From the NCBI RefSeq assembly GCF_000208745.1, contig NC_030852.1, forward strand, positions 3,285,315 through 3,349,314: DNA of 64,000 nucleotides. The letters are read 5' to 3'. This document shows, piece after piece, positions 23,273 through 42,000 of the stretch. A program made the translations under genes and the position numbers. Position 1 is the stretch's first letter. Each line of letters opens with the position of its first letter. Source of the DNA: Theobroma cacao (taxonomy: Eukaryota > Streptophyta > Magnoliopsida > Malvales > Malvaceae). The notes beneath the pieces were generated by a model. It made no database searches, was not told the origin of the DNA, and saw nothing but the letters and a program-made list of their open reading frames with translations.

Positions 23273-24945
23273 ATAAGATTCTCTTTTAAGATTCTTATTA
23301 AATTAATATTTAATTAATTCAATGCATTAGAATTCATCAAATAAAAATAGTATTTTAATTAATCTTAAATAAGACCTTAAAAGACACGCCTGAAAATTTA
23401 ACTTATTAATTATGATATAATCTCCCTACTTAAAAAGTAAAATTTGAATCCCTTTGTCTCAATTCTAAAAGAAAACAAAATCTTAAAAGGCACTTATTAA
23501 CCGAACTTATAGTTCATTTAGTTGATCTTCTCAAATTCTTATAATTAATTGTTAAATATCACATGAACATGTTAATCATGTTATCAATTATGACATGGCA
23601 ATATGTTATGTCATCATTGATTATAACATGTCAGCATACCACATTAATATTGTGTAGCATAAAATAATAAGTGACATTTTAACTAACAATAGTTAATAAT
23701 CCATTAGTCTATTTTGAATAATTAAAAACCTTTTTTTAAATGTTATGTCTATTATAAAACACTTGGTAATTTTACTAATAAGAATTAAGAGTCCATATTT
23801 TGATACTAACAAGGCAACTACATTGAACAAAGTTTTGTCCTACCCAAGGAGTTGCCAAATTTAGAACCATAACTTTCTTTTCCTTTAACATATTATTTTC
23901 CAATATACAAAATAATCAAGGTTGTAAAACAAATCCCATAATTAATCCTTAGACACAAGAGGAATCAAGTGCACAATAGTTAATGATATTATTTGATTAT
24001 TTTGAGATACTTATTGTCGTTTTGTCTCATTTAACTTCACATGCTTGGATTGTTAAATATTCTCGAACATTTCTTCATTTTACTAATAAAAAAATTAACT
24101 AAATTTGATACCAACAAGGCAACAAAAATTTAAAACTTTTCCAATTAGCAAGGTCCATTTTCGATTGTTTAATATAAAATCCCTAACTAAAAGGAAGAAG
24201 ATTATTATGCCTCAATGGCCTTAGATGTTGAAAAGCACAAGGCCAATAAATGCTTGGTATTGAAATCCTTCACTACCACAAGTAAAGGTTATCACAAATG
24301 CAAGATGTCTAATTATTTACAGTAATTTTTTATAGATTAATCTTTAATAAATTAATAATATCGATTAAATAATATTTTTAGTTGGTTTCGACTTAGGGCC
24401 AACGTGATAAATTAATAATTCGTTAAATTTATAAAATAATACATTTAAAAAAAATACATAAGTCTCACTTGATATATAAATTAGTAATCTCCTTATACGT
24501 AAAAATTATATATATAATGATTTAATTAAGAGATCTTTGTAAAATATAACTTCAATGTTATTTGTTTTTTTCTTGACACTGATGTCTTCTTGAACCTCAT
24601 CTCTAACTTTTCTTAATATATTGGAAGAGAAAATTATGCAATATGACAGTTTTAGAACAAAACTATCGTCTTCAATTTCATCTTTTTTGTCATTTCTTAT
24701 AATGTTCTCAATAATTTGCTTGTCATTAATAATGATAATTCATAATTCAGTAATTAGTTAATATTCGTATAATCACAATACGCAATACATGTATTAAGTT
24801 TAATGTTTTAATAAAAAATAAAGAATACCTTGATAAATTAATTTTTTATTAATTAATGTATAAATTAATCAATTATTAATTTATCGATTAATAAAATATC
24901 GATTAATTAATAAATTTTCATAATCCTAAGAGTATTAATTTATAA
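23273..24945. other. Very AT-rich intergenic DNA
   Basis: No frame of interest. The segment at 24330-24920 is full of short direct and inverted words (ATTAATTTATCGATTAAT, TCGATTAATTAATAAA) that could be a decayed MITE, but I cannot define its ends. A (GAA)n run sits at 24981-25000. Confidence 0.45.
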
Positions 24946-24949
24946 AAGT

Positions 24950-26290
24950 CTCAAGAGATTTCCAAAAACTCAAAGTAAAAAGAAGAAGAAGAAGAAGAGG
25001 AGTCAATTATTCACGAGGTTTAAAATAGGTATCAAAATCTAGGGTTTTTGGGTATAAGCCGAATGCTCTTCTTTCTCTTTTCTATCTTGCTTCCCTCTCA
25101 ATTGTCTTATAATGTGTAGCATAAGCAATATATTTATAAGTAGTCTTAATCTTAGTAAGTTTAGCACAATTTTTATGCCATTTATAAAATGATCTTAATT
25201 TAATTGAACCTTTTTAATTAAATCTTTGAGGTTCCAAACTTCTTTGCTATTAAGTCCACCTTAATTCTCCATTTTACTTTCTCATTTTAACATTCTTTTA
25301 CATATGTGAGTTATTAAATTCCTAACATACTGACAACAAATATGAACTATAATCCTAAACTGTTTAGAATTAGAAGAATCATACTTTTTTGCGTCCACCA
25401 TCAATTCCCAAATTGGTTAGTTTACATTTATAAATCATAATTGACATTTAACAATGTATCATAATCACCTAAACGTTAAGAAGAGTCAATGAAGTTTGAC
25501 TTAACCTTCAATATTCAATCATAAAATGTAATTCAATCCTTCATCCTGCAATATCCCGATAAGATATAGAATTCGGTATAGTATCTACTCTATATATATC
25601 TTTATCATTTTAATCTTGAAACTTATTCTCAACTCTTTAATGAAATTAGAAAATCCAATTTTTTGAAACTTCATACTACCTTCACTAAGGATTTTCTTAA
25701 GTTAAAACATATTAAGAAACAATGGGATATTCCTTAAAATCATTTAAGATGATGTATCATTTATTGATTATTCATTTATCTTTATACATTTCATATTATA
25801 CTCAAAACCCACTTCATGCACAATTGACACATGAGAATATATTTGTATAAGCACTTGAGTGAGCTACGGAATGAAATTCTCAAGATGGGTCATGTCGAAT
25901 GCATTTAATCATTTCATAATCAACCATATATTTGGTATTCTGTATTTCAATTTATAAAATTAATACGTACTTCATAAATAAATAAATAAAAAAGCATAAC
26001 ATGTGATTGTCTCTTAACTTAATAAATGTCTTGTCTTGTCTTGATATAGCGTCAAGTTAAAACAATTTAAGAATGATACTTTGATACAATAAGGATTTTA
26101 TAATTATAATTCTTTATAATTCTTTTTTGCAAGGTTTATTCATTTTATGAAATTTACCTTAGGTAACTAACATAGATCGTATAAACTCATAAATAAAGAT
26201 TACTTTTATTAAATTCAATGTATAAATTAACAAACATGACCATTAGCTTCTACAGCACATATTGACTCCATCAATCTCCCACTCACACTA
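24950..26290 (-). mobile_element. Probable copia LTR plus polypurine tract, minus strand
   Basis: Read on the minus strand, AGTGTGAGTGGGAGATTGATGG (about 26289-26268) resembles the copia junction of polypurine tract GTGGGAGAT and LTR start TG. The following 1.2-1.3 kb has an LTR-like layout: a TATAAATATATTG box near 25137-25125, then a purine-rich stretch and a GAATAATTGACTCC-type end near 25000. No second LTR or coding remnant is recognised, so it would be a truncated 3' end or solo LTR. Limits are approximate. Confidence 0.4.
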
Positions 26291-27019
26291 AAGTCAATTA
26301 CTCATGTATTTAATAGAAAAACCTTCCATGTACAATTTAATAAATCATATATAGCACCAATTACAACAAAAATATTAATTAATTTTTACCAACAGAAACT
26401 AGAAACAGTTTAGGTTGTTTTCAAAGCCTTTGACCGCTGCCAGCTCCATTAATGGCGATGGGGTTTAGTGGCGGTGCAGCATTTCGCTTGGAGGGAGGAG
26501 CAACTAGGGTTTGTTAAAATGAGAAGAAAAGAATTTGGGTGGGGGTTTGTTAAAATTGGTCTTGGTTCAACAACAAAAGCATTATGAGTAAGAAAAAACA
26601 CATGTAGGAGCACTTTTTAAAGTTAATTGAGTTATTATTCATAATAATATTTTTGAAATAAACGCAATCATTGATAATTAATTTGATGAAAAAAATAAAA
26701 CATTATCTACAATCGTAACCTGAACTCATTACCAAAATCCAACATTTAACCTTTAATGATTAAGTTAATTAATTTCCATAGCAACATTTTCACGTGATGC
26801 ATGGTTTGATATAGCAAACCATGGCCAGAAAACTGAATATCAAATATCAATCTCCCATCTTATTTACACAAGTGAAAGCTGGATTTCTGCAAACTCAAAT
26901 TTTATTATCCATAAATCTTAAAAAGGATCCAAAGGACAGACAGTGACGAAATTAATTTCTTTTATCACACATAAACCTTTCTAACCCCTCTTGACACCAA
27001 CTGTCCTCACTTCTCCCCT
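26291..27019. other. Intergenic DNA downstream of PAPS1
   Basis: No gene seen. A GC-richer patch at 26435-26520 is not open in any meaningful frame. The right part (26830-27019) is likely the 3' UTR and downstream region of the minus-strand poly(A) polymerase gene. Confidence 0.45.
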
Positions 27020-33800
<6,781 letters not shown>

Positions 33801-34664
33801 TATTCTTAATTATTACAATTGTTTCCTGTTTTTTTTTTTTCTCTCTCTCTCTTTTTTGGGGCAACCAAATAACAATTAATCAAATTTTATTGATAATATT
33901 TTTTCACAGATTTTTGTGTTTTTTTTCCTAAGATATATATTGAATAAAAAGAATAAATGAAGAGGTAAAACTCAAATAATTGTGGATTGTAGAGTATTAG
34001 GGAGGATACAACCAAAATTGAAACTGAAATAAAAAAAAATAAAAAAAAGCTAATCCCTTTTTTTTTCCTTATAATAAGACTATTAAGGGAAGATTACAAC
34101 GCCAAAATTGGGGGGGCTCCAATAGGAAAACAACTCTAACCCTAAAGGGTAGAACAACGAGCACAAAACTCAAAAAAGAAAAATACAATTAAAAATCCAA
34201 ACTTTCGAGAATTTCAAGGTCTCCGCCTTTTATCGTAGACGATGCCGGATGTTGATGTTCACTTCGTTGTTCTTCGTCAGCTATGGCGATCAAAGAAGAA
34301 AAACCAAAAATCTCCAACACAAAAATATTAAAAGCCCCTGAAAACCAACACCAAATCGAAAAAAAAGTCAGACAAAACTGGATGAAGAGAAGGGGAATTT
34401 CAGAGAATCGGATAGAGTAAGACAGTTCACAGGATTTGGTGATTGTTGTGGAAAATTGATCTATATCGTAAATTTTCTTATTTAAAGAGAAAAGAGAAAG
34501 AAATTGAGGGGAAAAGGGCAACCTTCACCTTTCCTTCTTTTTTCTTTTGCTCCAAACTGCTGATAATGGGCGTTTCTAGTCGGTGGATAAAATATACGGA
34601 GAGAGAATAAATATGATTATTTCTATTTTTTACCCCAACATAAATTAAATTTTTAGTTTGCTAC
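33801..34664 (-). other. PAPS1 5' leader and promoter region
   Basis: AT-rich with long T and A tracts. The leader probably contains a 5' UTR intron, because gene-like GC content returns at 34190-34560. I cannot place the transcription start. The region ends at the target site of a hAT element, about 0.87 kb upstream of the start codon. Confidence 0.4.
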
Positions 34665-35407
34665 CTCCTATGTAGACTTAGTAATTTTGATACGATAAGA
34701 TACGAAATTAAATAAGTTTTGAGTTTAATCTTAACGTGTTTCATGTTAGACACGATAAACATATTTAAAACATATTTAAACATGTTTACTTAATCGTGTT
34801 ATCATGTTTAAACGTGTGTATGTAACACGTTTATTAACTTATTAAAAATTAATAGTTAAAAATTATTTTAATTTTATATAAATAATTTTAAATAATTATT
34901 TTAATAAGTTTTTTTAATTTTATAAAGATAATAATGTAATTATTATGATTGAAAATGATGAATGATTTTTGATATTATTAGTATTTGAAGGTTAGATGCT
35001 AATGATGTATTTTATCATATTATATGATAATGAATTTTATATATGTTATTTATATTAAATTTTATTATATTTGACATTATTATTATTTTTGTTTTGTTAT
35101 AATTATTTTTATAATTATATATTTTAAATTTAAGTAATAAAATTATATTTAATTATAAATATTTTTATTTAATCGTATTAAACGCGTTAGTAATCATATC
35201 GTGTCGTATATTGATATGTTTTAATAAACGTGTTAATCGTATCGTGTCGTGTTACACATTTATTAAACGTATACGTGTATGTGTTTTAAATTTAAAATAC
35301 GAATATTAAATGTGTTGTGTTCGTATTTAACCTTAACGTGTTTCATATCTAATCGTATCTGATACATTTACGACTCGAAAATATGAATTGCCAGGTCTAC
35401 TCCTATG
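34665..35407. mobile_element. hAT-type MITE with perfect 8-bp target duplication
   Basis: The element occupies 34673-35399 (727 bp) and is flanked by identical CTCCTATG octamers at 34665-34672 and 35400-35407. Eight-base target duplications are diagnostic for hAT transposons. Its ends form inverted repeats: TAGACTTAGTAATTTTGATACG on the left and, reverse complemented, TAGACCTGGCAATTCATATT on the right. The subterminal regions are full of CGTGTCGTGTT / AACACG words in both orientations, typical of hAT subterminal transposase-binding repeats. The interior is AT-rich and non-coding. It lies in the PAPS1 upstream region. Confidence 0.9.
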
Positions 35408-35817
35408 CCATCACTCAGCTCATACCAATTCCAACAATTAAGCTTTCCTATTTATTTAAGTAAATTACATAAAACACCTTGAAATATTAAGTATTTTTCA
35501 TATAAAGCATCGAAGATTGTTTTATTGCAATTTCAACCTACTAATTAGGATAGGTCCCTTTATACTTTTTTCGCTTACGTCATTTAATATGCATTATGTG
35601 GTTCATGAAATAGAATATTTTAAATTAATGACAAAATCAATATTTCGAGTACAAGGAGGTGAGGATAACGTTTATAAAATAATCATATTAGAATTTCGAT
35701 GGTTGACAAAAACGAAAAATAACTTAAATGAAAAAAATTTATATAAAAATTACACAAATAAATCTAACTATGTATTAAGTATAAAATAAAGATTTTTTTT
35801 AACAATTATTACATGTT

Positions 35818-36630
35818 AAGATTAGATATCTTTAATTGAGCTGGACGATCTTTCATTGAATTAAAAACATCTATTACTGAATCAATGTTAAAACCTTGAA
35901 TGAGAATAATAACAAATTTCTAGAAAAATCATCAACCCTTATATTATGAGTCTTGTTTTTAACTAATTTCATAATAAAAAATGCACATTCTAATGTTATA
36001 ATGAAAACTAGAAGAGTTAAGATAAAATAGATTAATTTTTCAATAAAGAAATAAACTTTTGATATTTTTGTCTTCTTTACATAACTTAGAAAGTGCAAAT
36101 CCTGATTATGAATAATGTCAAACTTGCATAGATCTAATTAATAGCTTAGATGCATTTTATCATACATAGTAAAATCATCAATGTAATATTTATTTGTAAG
36201 GTTGCAAATATTTTTAACATTAAACGATTATAAATCATTTTTAAGGTCCAAAGAGGTACTAAGAGTGAGCAACTCCACTACATTCTCATTAAATCTATAA
36301 TTCAATTCTTGCAAAAATGAATCAATAATAACTAGAAACAAGTCAATTCGACAATGGTGTTCAATTGTGGTATGATTCTTTTGAAGACGATCGTTACCTA
36401 ATTTATATCTAACCCTCATGTCAAGAATCTCAATTTCATATTTTTCATAAAACTTATTCACCGACACAAGAAAAAGTTTCCATCAATCTTCTCTCGATTG
36501 TTGAAGACACTTTTTAGTAAGTGACACTAAACAAATTGCTTTGAGTATATTTTGAGACTTAAATTGTAAAGCTTTTAAGAGGTCATTTGTTATCTTTAAC
36601 AACTCCATCATAAAATGCATGATAAACATA
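35818..36630 (-). pseudogene. hAT transposase remnant (ZMYM/TTF-type, C-terminal part)
   Basis: Minus-strand frame pieces match the C-terminal half of the plant TTF-type hAT transposases in order. About 36620-36480 gives LLKALQFKSQNILKAICLV and KKCLQQSRED followed by a stop and W. 36467-36228 gives VNKFYEKYEIEILDMRVRY, HHCRIDLFLVIIDSFLQELN and YRFNENVVELL. Near 36030-35930 is TLECAFFIMKLVKNKTHNIR, a decayed form of the dimerisation motif (ERAFSAMKIVKNRLRNR). The end near 35865-35825 reads VFNSMKDRPAQLKIS. Frames are interrupted by stops and by missing sequence, so it cannot encode an enzyme. The N-terminal zinc finger and catalytic DDE parts are not visible. Confidence 0.75.
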
Positions 36631-36872
36631 AATTCAAATGATCTATTGATATGTTATAAAAATTATAAAATAATAGACAAATTATAAAATTATTATAAAG
36701 ACAAAATTATAAATTTTTTTAAAATAAGGTTATGTTATAAAATTATTGTAGAGAATAAATTATAAAATTTCAAAAACTAAAAATTATCATAAAAATTTTA
36801 AAATTTTTAGAGAGACAAGCCCTTACTAGCCCCCTCCCCTTCACCTTTGCTTTAAACCCTAATAAAACTCTT

Positions 36873-37567
36873 GTATTATATTTATTTATTTAACCAAATC
36901 TCTCACTTTTTATTGAATTCAAATAAATTTTTAAATTTTTATTTTTAATCAAACAAGTCATTCAGTTTAACGAAAAAAATATAATTGTCGCTAAATCTAA
37001 TGTCAATTGTCTTTTTCCTTATTTTATTTTATTTTTGCTTATGTACCCTGTGACATAATTAGTTGATGTGATCACATAATATAACCACAATCCATAATAG
37101 TCGATTGCTGGTCATTGACCGAATCTAGAATCACATAATAAAAATCATTTTCTGATTTTTCTCATTCTCTTTTTTCTTTTAATACGAATAGTTTTTTGAA
37201 AATAAAAACTTAAAAATCTTGTATCTTAATTTTTTTTATTATCATATTTGCAGAAAAATAGAGAGGATTTTCAAAAATGGACTCTATATAAAGGAAAAAA
37301 AAATAAAGAAAGGAATCGAAAAAGTTTTTTTATGTGATTTTGACATCGATGATTGGTGGTAATGAATCTAGATTCTAGTTTTGCATTTCGATCATGTCAT
37401 CAACTAATGTCATATACCATGTGGACAAAAAATATCAACTAATATTGAGTTTCATGACAATTAATTTTTCGTTAGGATTAAAAACTTATTTAGTTTAAAC
37501 AATGTTTAAAACCTCATTTGAATGTAATAAAAAGTGAGAAACTTGGTTGAATAGATTGGAATAATAC
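36873..37567. mobile_element. Long terminal-inverted-repeat element
   Basis: The left arm (36873 to about 37140) and the reverse complement of the right arm (37567 back to about 37320) align over more than 200 bases. Matching blocks include CTCACTTTTTATT, ATTAGTTGATG and TCTAGATTC / TCTAGAATC. The middle is AT-rich. The arms are diverged, so this is an old foldback or Mutator-like non-autonomous element. I found no clean target duplication. Confidence 0.6.
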
Positions 37568-37862
37568 ATGATATTTTTTTTAAGATTTAAGCCAAATAAA
37601 CATAAATATCTAATGTTTAAATTGCAATGATATAAAGTTTAAAGTTTTATTTGAAAACCATCCAAAATCTTAAGCCTTTTTTAAATGTAATTTTCATAAT
37701 ATAATAAATAATGACAAGAAAAATTATATAATTGCAATGATGTAATAGAATTTCTATTATTTTCTTTCATTATACTTTCTAATTTTGAGTTGTACCAAAA
37801 AAATGTTAGAAATAGTATTAACTCTTTTTATTGCCTACTTTTTTATTACTCTAATAATTTAT

Positions 37863-38771
37863 TAAGTAAATTTCATATTAACCCCTTGCAGTATAACATT
37901 TTCTCACATAACACTTAAAGGTTATTTTTTTTCACATTAAACCCTGTGTTCTACTTCTATTTTCAAAAAGGCTAAAGGTGTTAAATTTTTAATTAATTTT
38001 TTATAAAAAAATAAAAATCTTTATTTTATAATTTTATAATTTTTATTTGTTTAATTAAAAAAATTAAATGTTTTCTGGATTTCTTTTACTACTTTAAAAA
38101 ATTATTTTTTAAATGAAATTCATAACATACATAAATTATCCAAAGAACATCAATAAAATAAAATAAGTAACAAACATGTTTTATCACTCTACTTTATATT
38201 GGACCTTACACAATGTACAAATTTCAATCTTATTATGAAGACAGGTCTTGTTAATTGTTCTAAGTATGTTATATTATATATATATATATATAACATTGAT
38301 TAAATAATCATCAACAAATAATGGAGTTAAAAACAAGTGATAATTTGTCTCTGAAATTCTGAAAATGTTTCTTCTACATGCAGAGGATGAAAAATCTGGT
38401 CAAGAAAAAAAAATATTCATTGCCAGTATAAGTTTGAACACCTTAATCTTTTACATACTTTAAATGTGAAGCAATACTTTAAAAAATATACTTTATTTTA
38501 AAAAAAACATGTTTGTTACTTATTCTGTTATGTTATGAATTTTATTTTATATACAGTTTTTTGAAGTAATAAAAGAAATTTTGATTTTTTTTTAATTAAA
38601 TTAATAAAAAATAAAAAGATTATAAAAGAAAAGTTTTTGTTATTTTTTTACAAAAAAAGTTAATTGAAAATTTATCACCATTAGCGTTTTAGGAACAAAA
38701 GTGAAACACAAAATTTTATATGGGAAAAAAATAACTTCAAAAAAAATTATGTGTATGTGAAATTTATCTTA
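37863..38771. mobile_element. Foldback-type MITE, arms of ~270-320 bp, upstream of PP2C
   Basis: The left arm begins TAAGTAAATTTCATATTAAC (37863). The right arm, reverse complemented, begins TAAGATAAATTTCACATACA (38771). The arms align through AAGGCTAAAGGTGTTAAATT versus AACGCTAATGGTGATAAATT, through AATTCATAACATA in both, and into AAGTAACAAACATGTTTT (perfectly inverted at about 38164 and 38504). A loop of about 320 bp with a TA run separates the arms. It ends about 240 bp upstream of the PP2C start codon, so it may form part of that promoter or its transcript. Confidence 0.75.
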
Positions 38772-39007
38772 TTTTATTTATATCAAAGAAAAATAAAAAA
38801 ATAAAAAAATACTAATATCTTAAGGTCTCTCACATTTTATTATGCATTCTTCTTTGTAAATTTCTACACCTCCTTAATCTGGATAAGGATACTTGTATTC
38901 CATCTCCAAACATTCTCTTTCCCGTCGTCAGTTGACATCGAGAAAAAAGAGTTCCATTTTCTTTCTCAGTACCCAAACAGCTATCTTTTGCCCGTGTCAA
39001 AGCCACA

Positions 39008-42000
39008 ATGAGCGAAACCGCCAGCTCAATCATCTCAAATTCCGAACCCAACCTCAAGCGCCAACCTGAAGTCGACGACGAAACCTCTGATTCGGCGGCA
39101 AAGAAACCCAAAACTGAAACTCCGGTTCAAGAAGAAACAGAGAAAGAAGAAGTGAAAGAGAAGTCATTGGAGATAGAAGCTTCTGTAGCAGAGGATAAAG
39201 GGTCCAGGCATACCATGGAGGATGCCTGGGTTATCATGCTCGATGCTACCTTGAATTCTCCTGGAAAATTAAGGTTTGATTTTATCCCAATGAGCCTAAG
39301 TCTCTTTTTTTCAAAGGTCTAAAAAACAGTGGATATATTGAAAAAAATGATAATTTATTTTAAAAAGAACTTTTGTGGTGGGTTTGCAGGTGTGGGCATT
39401 TTGCGATATACGACGGGCACGGGGGGCGGTTAGCGGCGGAGTATGCTCAAAATCATTTGCACGCTAATGTCGTTTCTTCTGGCTTACCACGTGAGTTGGT
39501 GTGTTTTGCTTGGTCTTATTTCAAAAATGTTTGATTTTCTGATGCATTCTTTTAAATTTAGGATTGACAGCTCAACTTCTTTTTCTTTTTTCTTCAATAC
39601 ATTTCCTATCTCATAAATCTCACCTCGCTCCTCCCACTGGAAACCTCCAATTTGGAATCTCAAGTTCTAACCGCTGGAGTGTCCCCTTGTTTAATGCAAT
39701 ACGACTACCATTCATTACCTAGCTAATTAAAACTGCCAGTAGCTTTTAGCTTGTTTTGTGAGTTTCCATAGGAAGAGCCTTGGGTCGATTTTGTTTTACT
39801 GTTTACGTGTGATAGTAAAGAATGTAACTAATTAAAAAACTTGCAGCTACTATTTTTACTATTTAATTTTTCTTCATGATAGATGAAAGAAGTTTGATTT
39901 TGCATTTAGTTTTCTCATTATTTTTTCCTTACTGTTCACTTTTTCTCATAAAAACAATTCTGTTATGTGCTAACGAAAAAGCAAACTGCAATGCTTATGA
40001 CTATTATTTGTGACGAATTGTTAAATGGTGCTGCTCCACATTTCTTCTAGCTCTGTTGCTTTTTAATTTGTACCATTTTCTTCAGATTTTTCACAGTGGT
40101 TCCTTATAATCTTATCATCTCCTGTGTCTAGTTTATTGATCTCTATATGTTCCATCAAATGTTAGCAGGAACATGTTCTAGAGTGATTGATTTCTAAGTT
40201 ATACTCACCTTTTTCTTTAGTAAATAAATATGGTTTTCCTTTGGTTTTAGCTAGAATGTAGTGCTTCAGTTCAAAAATTCTCAATCATTCATGTGCCATG
40301 AAATCTGACCATTAACAGTTGTCAGGAAAAGATCTTATCCCTGCCAGTAACTGTCTTTCAAGGGGAAGTATTTAAGGTCTTAGTTGAGGAAGATGCAGAA
40401 TAGGGAAATGGAGAGTATTTTCTTTTAAATCAAACACTTGCCAGAAGAATTTTTTCTTACCATTCAATTTTCTCATTCTTTTGTTTGCTGTTTGTGAAAG
40501 CTATATTTTGACAAGACATCCTGGACAACCAATGGGAGTAGTACTTTTAAACAGTTTGGATTATGATATTTCCTGTTCTTTGCCCATAATCTGTTACATA
40601 CTTCATTGGTGCCTTTGTACTTTGGCAATGTTAATCTTCTTGCATATGCATCTAGTATTTGTGGCTTGATATTATTTGTAGCTGACAGTTTATTGTTCTG
40701 TTTTAGTTGCTTGGATTGTGTTGTAAATAATTTTATCTCATTCTGTTCTATGATATTACAGTTAGATGTGAAAGCTGCCAAAAAGGCTATTCTTGATGGT
40801 ATGTTACATTTTGCATCTCTGATCGATAATATTGATTTGATTTGATTGTCATCTGTATTCTTTTCCATCTTTTTTTTTCCTTATTCATTAAAGATCTTTT
40901 GTTCTTTTTTTTGCCTGTCTTTGCTAATTTAGGTTTCCGGAAGACTGATGAGGCTTTACTTCAAGAAAGTTCTTCAGGTACCTATCATTAGCTGTTTTAT
41001 GTTGTCTTGTTCTTGGCATATGCCTCCATGCAGTTTCTAGCTTTTTGATCTCTTGAAGTGAAATCATTTTGTTTCCTTTTGTGTGTTTCCTACATCATCA
41101 CGCTTAAAATAAAGGAAGTTGGAAGAAGAGATAAAGGTCCCTACTGTTATGAAGTGCAGAACAATTCTAACCATCCGCCACTCTCCTTTTTATTTTTCTT
41201 TTTTTACAAAATCATTTATGAGACTGTCATTCTAGGTAATATGCACGAAAACAGATATGGAATTTCTGCTATATTGTAGAAAGAATAAACTTCAGAATCA
41301 CACATGAACTTGTTTTCCCCTTGAAAGTTCTTTTAATTTTTATCTTCCTAAACAGGTCAAAAGCATGTGAAAAAATCCTTATAAAGTTTTTCCTTTGGGT
41401 GCTCTCTTTCTTATTGGGCTATCAAGATCATGGCATATATAATATATATAAAATACAGATGTTGGTAGAACTTTTGATTGACAAAGGTGGATAAATTTGT
41501 TCATTATATTTCTAAATTGTCATTTTAAATACATTATTATAAATATTAATAGGATTTATCTAATTTGTTAAATAAAAACTCTAAAGCAAATAATGACTTT
41601 CTTTAAAAATATTATTTTATTATAAATATCAATAAGATTTATCCAATTTGTAAATAAGAATTTTAATTGCATTGAATGACTTTCATTAACAAATGACAAG
41701 ATTAGACAAGAAAAAACTAAAACCTGAAGCAAAAGCAAAAAGCGCAATGAGGTGATCTGCTCCGGATGATCTGTGATCTCTATCCAGACCATGCGATTAT
41801 CAGCAGTCCTAGTTTTAGAATATGGCAGTGTTGATTGAAGCTGAACTATGGTTTTGTTACCTTCCAGAGTAAGTGGACTGCTCTTTTTGAGGGAAAATAT
41901 ATTGGTTCAAAAACTAATGACACTATATACTGCTTAGAATGTGTAACTATTTTAATTGCTATAGATGCTACAAGGCCCCATTGTTACTTCAGTTAAGAAT

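Noticed and set aside
38830..39111. 93-codon minus-strand frame at the PP2C start
   Set aside because: Antisense to PP2C exon 1 and its leader, with no domain.
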